In this document: positions 1 through 5,432 of the stretch, in pieces
How the letters are laid out: every line of letters begins with the position of its first letter
Position numbering within the stretch: position 1 is the first letter of the stretch
Source of the DNA: Candidatus Brocadiia bacterium
GTDB lineage: Bacteria; Planctomycetota; PUPC01; DSUN01
DNA length: 7,228 nt
NCBI GenBank assembly: GCA_016782825.1
Contig: JADHXT010000173.1
Coordinates: forward strand, 1-7,228
Reading direction: 5' to 3'
Program-made: the position numbers and the translations under genes
Notes under the pieces: generated by a model
What the model was told of the DNA's origin: nothing
The model's input: the letters and a program-made list of their open reading frames with translations, nothing else
Databases searched by the model: none

Positions 1-2722
1 GAAAAACCTGTCCGACCTCGCGACGGCCTACCACCCCACCTTCGGCGTCCCCCCCGACAGCAACCGCAAGACCGGCTGGCTCGGCCGCATCACCCTGCTG
101 CACCTGGCCACGCAGACGGCCGGCTTCGAAAAGCCCGGCGGCTACACGAAGCTCACCTTCGCCCCCGGTACGCAGTGGCGCTACAGCGACGGCGGCCCCA
201 ACTGGCTCGCCGAGTGCATCACCCTGGCCTACCGGCGCGACCTCCAGGAGCTGCTCTTCGAGCGGGTGTTCGCGCCCATCGGCATCCGTCCCTCCGATCT
301 CACGTGGCGGCCTAACGCCTACCGGCCCAAGCTCATCGGCGGCGTGATGCGCCGCGAGTTCGGCTCGGGCATCCACGCCAACGTCAACGCCATGGCTCGC
401 ATCGGATATCTCTACCTCCGACGCGGTCGCTGGCAAGGCAAGGCACTGCTGCCCGAAAGCTTCGTGGACAGCGTGCAGCGCATGCCCGAGCCGCTGCGGG
501 GCGCACCGACCGTGGACGAGAAGACCTACGGCAAGGCCTCGAACCACTACGGCCTGCTGTGGTGGACCAACGCTGACGGCTCCCTGCCCGACGTGCCCCG
601 CGACGCCTATTGGTCGTGGGGGCTGTACGATAGCCTCACCGTGGTGGTCCCGAGCCTCGACCTTGTGGTGGCGCGTGCGGGACGCTCGTTCCAGGGAAGC
701 TGGGACTCGCACTACGGCAAGCTCACGCCGTTCCTCGGCGCCATCTGCCAGTCGGTGGGCAAGCCCACGCCGCAGAGCCGGGCGCCCTATCCGCAGAGCC
801 CGCTTATCCAGGGCATCGAGTGGGACTTCAAGAACCTGGTGCGTCTGGCTCCGGGGAGCGACCTGTGGCCGATCGCATGGGGGGACGACGGCCATCTGTA
901 CACCTCGTGGGGCGACGGCGGCGGCTTTGGCGGCACGAACTCCCAGGGCCGCGTGAGCCTGGGTTTCGGTCGCATCGAGGGAATGCCGCCGGGAATCAAG
1001 GCGACGAACATCTGGGGCGGGTGGAAGCCAAGACATGACGCTACCTTCCGCGGCAAGTGCCCCGGCATGCTGTGCGTGGATGGCACGCTCTACGCCTGGA
1101 TTAACACGCAGAACCGGCCGTGGTCCACCCAGCGGGGGCCCGACATCCGCCTCTCCTGGTCGTCCGACCGAGGGGCCTCGTGGGAGGTGGCGCCGTGGTC
1201 ATTCTCCGGGGCCACGGGCACGTTCAGCCCGTCCACCTTTCTGAACTTCGGGCAGAACTACGCCGGCGCCAGGGACGACTACGTCTATTCCTACGGCCGC
1301 GTGTGGGGAGACACCACTCACGCCTATCTCAGCCGCGTCCCCAAGACCTCACTGAGGGATCGCTCGACCTACCAGTTCTTCGCCGGGCTGGGCGCCCAAG
1401 GCGAGCCCGCCTGGCGCTCTGAGGCCGGCCGGCGTCAAGCAGTCTTCACAGACCCCAATGGGTGCAACCCGGGCAGCGTGGTCTACCATGCAGGGCTTCG
1501 GCGCTATCTGATGACCAATAGCCACGGCGGTGTGGGCGAGTTGGGTGTGTTCGACGCGCCCGAGCCCTGGGGGCCGTGGACCACCGCGGCATACTACGAG
1601 CGCTGGGGCGGCTTCGACCGTGGCGGGGCGCTATTCTACTCCCTCCCCACGAAGTGGATAAGCGCCGACGGAACAACCTTCTGGTGTGTGTTTTCCTCAC
1701 AGGGCACGCTGGATTGCTTCAACTTGGTGAAGGGCACCCTCGCTCTGGCCGCCGCCGGGCCGACGAGCAAGGCGCCCTATCCGCCCAGTGACGCGATCAA
1801 GGGCATCGAGTGGGCTCCCAAAGACACGATCATTCGCCTGGCCAAAGGGGGCGACAACTGGCCGGCCACCTGGGCCGACGACGACGCGCTCTACGCCGCC
1901 TACGGCGACGGCCACGGCTTCGCGCCCAAGGTGGAGCGGAAGCTCAGCCTCGGCCTGGCGCGCGTCGCCGGCAGCCCGCCCGACATACGCGGCACCAATC
2001 TCCGCTCGCCCACGGCCGAGCAGACCGGCGACGGCGCGAGTGGGAAGAAGGCCAGCGGGATGCTGATGATGGACGGCGTGCTCTACATGCTCGCCCGCAA
2101 CGCTCGGAACGCACAACTCGCCGTCTCTGACGACCGCGGGAAGACGTGGGAGTGGCTGCCGTGGCGCTTCACCACCAGCTTCGGCCATCCCACATTCCTC
2201 AACTTCGGGCGCGACTACGCCGGGGCACGCGACGGCTACGTCTACGTGTACTCCCACGACAGCGACAGCGCCTACAAGCCTGCCGACCACATGGTGCTCG
2301 CGCGCGTGCCGAAGGGCGCGCTGCGGCAGCTTCGCCAGTACGAGTACTTCGCCGGCCTGGGTGCCGACGGCCAGCCGCGATGGGCGAGCGACGTCCGCCA
2401 ACGGAAGCCCGTGTTCGCTCACAAGGGACGCTGCTACCGTTCGGGCATCAGCTACAACGCCGCGCTGAAGCGCTACCTTTGGGTGCAGGTCATCCCGGGC
2501 GGCGACACGCGCTTCAAGGGGGGCTTCGGCATCTACGACGCGCCCGAGCCCTGGGGGCCGTGGACTACGGTGTTCTTCACGGAAGGCTGGGATGTGGGGC
2601 CAGGCGAGACGGCCAGCTTCCCGCCGAAGTGGATGAGCGCCGATGGACGGACGCTGCACCTGCTGTTCAGTGGCGACGACGCCTTCTCGGTGAGGAAGGC
2701 GACGCTGGCGGTGAGGGAGTGA
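1..2722 (+). CDS. Serine hydrolase (beta-lactamase/class C PBP fold) fused to two tandem Asp-box propeller-like modules; 5' end missing
   Basis: The reading frame is open from the left edge (first full codon at base 2) to TGA at 2720-2722, giving 906 visible residues; the true start lies outside, so the GTG at 266 is internal. Residues about 1-250 are the C-terminal part of a beta-lactamase-family domain. They contain the ITLLHLATQTAGF segment (residues 30-42), matching the family's 'HLLTHTSG' helix, and Y61-S62-D63, the Tyr-x-Asn/Asp catalytic motif. A late strand segment at 203-226 (AYWSWGLYDS then VVVPSLDLVVA) sits where the third His/Lys-x-Gly motif normally falls, but here it reads S205-W206-G207. 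The SxxK nucleophile motif must lie upstream of the window. Residues 261-590 and 591-906 are two copies of one module, each with an Asp box (S387-W394; S709-W716), typical of sialidase-like or DUF4185-like propellers. The family suggests an exported esterase, peptidase or transpeptidase-like hydrolase; substrate unknown. The gene converges on the minus-strand operon with only 15 bases between stop codons. Confidence 0.85.
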   Translation, partial: KNLSDLATAYHPTFGVPPDSNRKTGWLGRITLLHLATQTAGFEKPGGYTKLTFAPGTQWRYSDGGPNWLAECITLAYRRDLQELLFERVFAPIGIRPSDLTWRPNAYRPKLIGGVMRREFGSGIHANVNAMARIGYLYLRRGRWQGKALLPESFVDSVQRMPEPLRGAPTVDEKTYGKASNHYGLLWWTNADGSLPDVPRDAYWSWGLYDSLTVVVPSLDLVVARAGRSFQGSWDSHYGKLTPFLGAICQSVGKPTPQSRAPYPQSPLIQGIEWDFKNLVRLAPGSDLWPIAWGDDGHLYTSWGDGGGFGGTNSQGRVSLGFGRIEGMPPGIKATNIWGGWKPRHDATFRGKCPGMLCVDGTLYAWINTQNRPWSTQRGPDIRLSWSSDRGASWEVAPWSFSGATGTFSPSTFLNFGQNYAGARDDYVYSYGRVWGDTTHAYLSRVPKTSLRDRSTYQFFAGLGAQGEPAWRSEAGRRQAVFTDPNGCNPGSVVYHAGLRRYLMTNSHGGVGELGVFDAPEPWGPWTTAAYYERWGGFDRGGALFYSLPTKWISADGTTFWCVFSSQGTLDCFNLVKGTLALAAAGPTSKAPYPPSDAIKGIEWAPKDTIIRLAKGGDNWPATWADDDALYAAYGDGHGFAPKVERKLSLGLARVAGSPPDIRGTNLRSPTAEQTGDGASGKKASGMLMMDGVLYMLARNARNAQLAVSDDRGKTWEWLPWRFTTSFGHPTFLNFGRDYAGARDGYVYVYSHDSDSAYKPADHMVLARVPKGALRQLRQYEYFAGLGADGQPRWASDVRQRKPVFAHKGRCYRSGISYNAALKRYLWVQVIPGGDTRFKGGFGIYDAPEPWGPWTTVFFTEGWDVGPGETASFPPKWMSADGRTLHLLFSGDDAFSVRKATLAVRE
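782..2719 (+). repeat. Tandem duplication of an about 320-residue Asp-box module inside the serine hydrolase gene
   Basis: Copy 1 spans 782-1771 (330 codons) and copy 2 spans 1772-2719 (316 codons). Each begins APYP followed by GIEW. In the same order both carry: a WP...W.DD..LY..GDG.GF block; an LSLG..R block; GML..DG.LY; an Asp box (SSDRGASW, then SDDRGKTW); TFLNFG..YAGARD.YVY; a RVPK..LR block; Y..FAGLGA.G.P.W; a VF....GC or RC block; the identical DAPEPWGPWTT; and a PPKW or PTKW..SADG.T block near the end. Order and spacing make internal duplication the clear explanation. The module resembles five- or six-bladed propellers of the DUF4185/sialidase-like group; that family name is my recollection and was not searched. 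Most positions have diverged, so the duplication is old. Confidence 0.85.
1552..1581 (+). repeat. Exact 30-base match between the two module copies (second copy at 2536-2565)
   Basis: Bases 1552-1581 and 2536-2565 are identical over 30 bases and encode the DAPEPWGPWT block in both modules, in the same frame. The flanks on both sides differ. This is the most conserved DNA stretch noticed between the two copies and lies near the C-terminal end of each module. Confidence 0.9.
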
Positions 2723-2737
2723 ACGGGGGTCGCCAGG

Positions 2738-3364
2738 TCAGTTTGGCCCTGGGAGCATGAGGCCCGGCGCGCTGGTCTCGCCCTTCGGGGTGAGGGCGGA
2801 GAGCTTCACCCGGCCCTCGAATGTGGTGAGGTTGGTGTTCTGGTCGAACAGGATGTTGTCGGCGTGCACTTCGTCCTTGTTGATCCATACGATCGGCTGC
2901 ACGTCGGGCTCCTTGGGGTTGCCGAGAAGCAGGACCACATTCTTCTTGAGATCGTAGTCGGCGGTGTGGCACAGGGCCTTGCGGTATTCCGGCGCCGGCT
3001 TGGGTGCGAGCGGCGGGCGTTCCACGGTGCGCTTCTTGACCGGCGGCACGCTGTGGATGCGCACGTTGCCCGTGGCAACGATACGCTTGAACTGCGATTG
3101 CTCGTCGAGGTAGGCCAGCACTTCGGTGGCGTCGATTCGCAGGTCTTTCTTGATGATTGTGGCATCACCCGTGATGCGAACGAGGGATTCGGCCCGCACG
3201 TAGCGGATCTTCTCTGCCCACACGTGCACGGGCTCCTGGGGCTTGGCCTTGCCTGCCGGCTTCGCGGGCGCCTTGCTCGCCGCAGGTGGGGCCTCGGCGG
3301 CAACAAGTGTGCCGGCAAGAGCCAGCAACACGCTGAGGATGGAACGGGGCATATGGCAGGTCAT
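2738..3364 (-). CDS. OstA/LptA-like exported protein
   Basis: 208 residues. The N-terminus is a Sec-type signal peptide: a basic R7, a hydrophobic core ILSVLLALAGTLVAA (9-23), and probable cleavage near VAA-EA. A low-complexity Ala/Pro/Lys linker follows (about 25-44). Residues about 48-105 look like the OstA fold: WAEKIRYV, then ITGDATI, DLRIDATEVLAYLDEQ and IVATGNVRI, the alternating 'GnV/atGnV' strands seen in LptA and LptD N-terminal domains. A second beta-rich block with ADYDLKKNVVLLLGNP and NKDEVHADNILFDQN (135-175) continues the pattern. LptA carries lipopolysaccharide across the periplasm in Gram-negative bacteria; here that role is inferred from the fold, and no other Lpt gene is visible. 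The ATG at 3364 is preferred over the ATG at 3352 because GAGGGA (3373-3378) sits 8 bases before it. It is last in the operon, 19 bases after purB, with no clear hairpin terminator beyond it. Confidence 0.72.
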   Translation of the reverse strand: MTCHMPRSILSVLLALAGTLVAAEAPPAASKAPAKPAGKAKPQEPVHVWAEKIRYVRAESLVRITGDATIIKKDLRIDATEVLAYLDEQSQFKRIVATGNVRIHSVPPVKKRTVERPPLAPKPAPEYRKALCHTADYDLKKNVVLLLGNPKEPDVQPIVWINKDEVHADNILFDQNTNLTTFEGRVKLSALTPKGETSAPGLMLPGPN

Positions 3365-3383
3365 GGATGGGATCCCTCGATGA

Positions 3384-4832
3384 TCACACGGTCAGCCGGG
3401 ATTCGGCTCCGAGCAGATGAGCTTCGCGCTCGAGGATCGGGTTCACTACGGCGTGGAGAAACTCGTCTACCTGTACGGTCGCACGGCCGGCCAGCGGCGC
3501 CGGGTCGAGCAGGCTGTCGATCTGGTCGTGGATGGCGGCAAATGCCTCATCGGCTTTGAGGCGTTCGACGAGATCATTGTCCGCCCCTTCCTCGGTCATC
3601 TGCCACCGCACGTCGGCCACGTGGCGGCGGAGCGTCTCGTGCAGAGCCTGACGATCGCCACCGGCTTTGACGGCGGCCATGAGGATGCGTTCGGTGGCGA
3701 GAAAGGGCAGCTCGCGGGCGAGGTTCTTTGCGATGACCTTGGGGTGCACCACGAGGCCACTGGCCACGTTGTCTGCGATGAGCAGCACGGCATCGGCCGT
3801 CAGGAAGCACTCGGGGATGGCCACGCGGCGGCCGGCCGAGTCGTCGAGGGTGCGCTCGAGCCATTGGGTGGCGGCGGTGAAGGGGGCGCTTTGGGCGGCG
3901 CAGATCAGGTGGCGAGCCAGCGACCCAATGCGCTCGCAGCGCATGGGGTTGCGCTTGTGGGGCATGGCCGATGAGCCGATCTGCTTCTTGCGGAACGGCT
4001 CCTCCACCTCCTGCATGTGCTGGAGCAGCCGCACGTCGTTGGCCATCTTGGCCACCGACTGGGCGATGCCGACGAGCACGCCCAGGATCGTGGTGTCGAG
4101 CTTGCGCGTGTAGGTCTGGCCGCACACAGGGAGGATGCAGGGGAACCCCATCTTGGCGGCGACGAGCTTCTCAAGCCTCCGCACCTTGGCGTGGCTGCCG
4201 TCGAAGAGTTCCATGAAGCTGGCCTGGGTGCCCGTGGTGCCCTTGATGCTGCGGAACGGCAGGGCATCCACCAGACGGCTCAGCTCCTGGTAGTCGAGCA
4301 CGAAGTCGTAGAGCCACAGACACGCTCGCTTGCCCACGGTGGTGGGCTGAGCGGTTTGGAAATGGGTGTATCCGAGTGTGACGAGAGCTCGGTGGCTGGC
4401 CGCGAAGATGGCCAGGGCCTCCATGAGGTTCACCAGCCGCGCGCGGAGCAGTTCGAGGCCGTCGCGCATGAGGATGAGGTCGGCGTTGTCGGTCACGAAG
4501 CAACTGGTGGCGCCGAGGTGGATGATGGGCTTGGCGTCGGGGCACTGGTCGCCGAAGGCGTGGACGTGGGCCATCACGTCGTGGCGCAGCTCGGCCTCGT
4601 AACGCCGGGCAGCCTCGAAGTCCACATCGTCGAGATGCTGGCGCATCTGTTCGATCTGGGTGTCGGTGATCGGAAGGCCCACCTCCTGCTCGGCCTCGGC
4701 GAGGGCGAGCCACAGACGACGCCAGGTGGAAAACTTGCTCTGCGGCGAGAAGATCGCGCTCATCTCGCGGCTGGCGTAGCGTGTCACGAGAGGATTGTCG
4801 TATCGACTGTGGCGTTCGGTGTCGTCGGCCAT
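3384..4832 (-). CDS. purB: Adenylosuccinate lyase, long human-like type
   Basis: 482 residues, full length. The enzyme splits adenylosuccinate to AMP plus fumarate, and SAICAR to AICAR plus fumarate, in cytosolic purine synthesis. The fumarase/aspartase superfamily signature is intact: G286-S287-S288-A289-M290-P291-H292-K293-R294-N295-P296 on the flexible catalytic loop. R83-H84-D85-V86-M87-A88-H89 and T156-H157-F158-Q159 supply the active-site histidines. From memory these align with human ADSL His86, His159 and Ser289 with a constant offset of two. Similarity to human ADSL runs the whole length: RYASREM (18-24), KFSTWRRLWL (33-42), LRHDVMAHVH (82-91), IIHLGATSC (103-111), KGTTGTQASF (197-206), GQTYTRK (238-244), ERTLDDSA (326-333). 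It lacks the look of the shorter (about 430-residue) B. subtilis-type PurB. Start ATG 4830-4832 has a weak AAGG-type site (4844-4848) 11 bases upstream. It lies 45 bases after the Cys-rich gene. Confidence 0.97.
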   Translation of the reverse strand: MADDTERHSRYDNPLVTRYASREMSAIFSPQSKFSTWRRLWLALAEAEQEVGLPITDTQIEQMRQHLDDVDFEAARRYEAELRHDVMAHVHAFGDQCPDAKPIIHLGATSCFVTDNADLILMRDGLELLRARLVNLMEALAIFAASHRALVTLGYTHFQTAQPTTVGKRACLWLYDFVLDYQELSRLVDALPFRSIKGTTGTQASFMELFDGSHAKVRRLEKLVAAKMGFPCILPVCGQTYTRKLDTTILGVLVGIAQSVAKMANDVRLLQHMQEVEEPFRKKQIGSSAMPHKRNPMRCERIGSLARHLICAAQSAPFTAATQWLERTLDDSAGRRVAIPECFLTADAVLLIADNVASGLVVHPKVIAKNLARELPFLATERILMAAVKAGGDRQALHETLRRHVADVRWQMTEEGADNDLVERLKADEAFAAIHDQIDSLLDPAPLAGRATVQVDEFLHAVVNPILEREAHLLGAESRLTV

Positions 4833-4877
4833 GGGGTGCAGTGCCTTCGGAATGGTGGAACGCTCGGAATGCGGCGG

Positions 4878-5207
4878 CTATCGCATGCAGGCGGCAGCGG
4901 GGTACGTGGCGTTGCCCCAGTGGTTGCGGATGCAGTCGCAGCAGGTGCCGCGGTTGCCACAGGCCTCGTAGCTGCACGGGCAGAGCTCGAGGTTCTCCTG
5001 GTGACGGTCGCACTTGGTGCCGCAGCCGACGAGCGACCGGGTGTCTGCTGGCCTCTCCACGCCCCGCATGCACGCCGACTGGCCGCCCTTCGATGCGTGG
5101 TTCTCGGTACACAGACAGCAGATGCCCCGACGCTCGCACTCCTCGTTGGTGCACGGGCACATCTGGAGGTTCACTTCGCGGTTCCGGCAGTTGACAACTG
5201 CGGCCAT
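4878..5207 (-). CDS. Cys-rich two-unit protein, probably metal binding
   Basis: 109 residues, 17 of them Cys, with no signal peptide or membrane segment, so probably cytosolic. Two units share one pattern. Unit 1: C7, C17, C19, C24, C30, C31, C33, H37. Unit 2: C66, C76, C78, C83, C89, C90, C92, H96. Each position is shifted by exactly 59 residues, and each unit ends with another Cys in an ACMR tail (C46, C107). The core reads CPC[TS]..E.C..RG.CC.C...NH. It resembles small single-unit Cys-rich proteins of anaerobes and archaea that I remember as DUF6485, which would make this a tandem form; that assignment is unsearched. The Cys/His spacing suggests zinc or iron binding; function unknown. An in-frame ATG at 5303 would lengthen it, but the promoter (5250-5278) lies downstream of that codon. 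The ATG at 5207 has AGAGGAGA (5217-5224) at proper distance. It is first in the operon with purB. Confidence 0.82.
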   Translation of the reverse strand: MAAVVNCRNREVNLQMCPCTNEECERRGICCLCTENHASKGGQSACMRGVERPADTRSLVGCGTKCDRHQENLELCPCSYEACGNRGTCCDCIRNHWGNATYPAAACMR

Positions 5208-5216
5208 GTGCGGGAT

Positions 5217-5224
5217 TCTCCTCT
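5217..5224 (-). promoter_or_regulatory. Ribosome binding site that decides the start of the Cys-rich gene
   Basis: The minus strand reads AGAGGAGA, 9 bases before the ATG at 5207. Together with the promoter just upstream it rules out the longer in-frame start at 5303. Confidence 0.75.
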
Positions 5225-5242
5225 GAAGCTCAATTCCGCAGC

Positions 5243-5299
5243 CCGACGAATTATAGCCACATAGCCCGTCGAGGTCAACCGTCCCCCATCCTTCGTCGG
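5243..5299. repeat. Spaced 8-base inverted repeat flanking the left-facing promoter
   Basis: CCGACGAA at 5243-5250 and its exact reverse complement TTCGTCGG at 5292-5299 are separated by 41 bases. One arm overlaps the predicted transcription start and the edge of the -10 element; the other lies 14 bases upstream of the -35. The placement would suit a paired operator, but an 8-base match in a region this size can easily arise by chance. Confidence 0.3.
5250..5278 (-). promoter_or_regulatory. Near-consensus sigma70-type promoter for the Cys-rich/purB/ostA-like operon
   Basis: On the minus strand, TTGACC (5273-5278) is separated by exactly 17 bases from TATAAT (5250-5255). This is 5 of 6 and 6 of 6 matches to the sigma70 consensus in a GC-rich region, so chance is unlikely. 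The predicted transcript starts near 5243 and has a leader of about 35 bases, with the ribosome binding site at 5217-5224. Confidence 0.8.
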
Positions 5300-5328
5300 C
5301 CACCAGGACAGATAGAGCAAGAAAAGGC

Positions 5329-5357
5329 TTGCGAACTCAACACGGAAGGTGTAGACT
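5329..5357 (+). promoter_or_regulatory. Candidate sigma70-type promoter for the phosphoesterase gene
   Basis: TTGCGA (5329-5334), a 17-base spacer and TAGACT (5352-5357) match the consensus 4 of 6 at each element. It would give a leader of roughly 70 bases containing a small GGGAG/CTCCC hairpin. It is weaker than the opposing promoter; the spacing and position are what support it. Confidence 0.4.
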
Positions 5358-5416
5358 TGTCACGTTGGTCAGGGCAGGGAGGCGATCTCCCATCGTCGCA
5401 TTCCGCCGAGGATATC

Positions 5417-5424
5417 GGGGGAGG
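5417..5424 (+). promoter_or_regulatory. Ribosome binding site of the phosphoesterase gene
   Basis: GGGGGAGG ends 8 bases before the ATG at 5433. An in-frame TAG at 5427-5429 removes any start further upstream, so this site and the ATG at 5433 define the gene start. Confidence 0.8.
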
Positions 5425-5432
5425 CGTAGATC

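Larger units (their letters stand above)
5208..5432. other. Divergent intergenic regulatory region
   Basis: 225 bases between the start of the Cys-rich gene (minus strand) and the start of the phosphoesterase gene (plus strand). It holds one strong promoter candidate facing left, one weaker one facing right, a ribosome binding site for each gene, a spaced 8-base inverted repeat, and a short hairpin (GGGAG 5377-5381 with CTCCC 5387-5391) in the predicted leader of the right-hand gene. No known riboswitch or RNA gene was recognised. Confidence 0.75.

Noticed and set aside
1697..2659. Minus-strand open frame of 320 codons
   Set aside because: It is antisense to the second propeller-like module; composition is Val/Ala/Arg-rich with no domain features, and the plus strand has repeat-conserved protein sequence here.
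2723..2760. Possible bidirectional terminator between the convergent genes
   Set aside because: Only 15 bases separate the stop codons, and I found no convincing GC stem with a T-run on either strand.
4017..5264. Plus-strand open frame of 415 codons
   Set aside because: It runs antisense to purB and the Cys-rich gene and across the left-facing promoter; the minus-strand genes are well supported by motifs.
5208..5303. N-terminal extension of the Cys-rich protein to an ATG at 5303 (141 residues)
   Set aside because: The near-consensus promoter lies within the extension, and the ATG at 5207 has its own good ribosome binding site. The extra residues also fall outside the repeat pattern.
5377..5391. 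Short GGGAG/CTCCC hairpin as a riboswitch or attenuator
   Set aside because: A 5-base stem with a 5-base loop is too small, with no following T-run and no known riboswitch motif; it is mentioned only as part of the leader.
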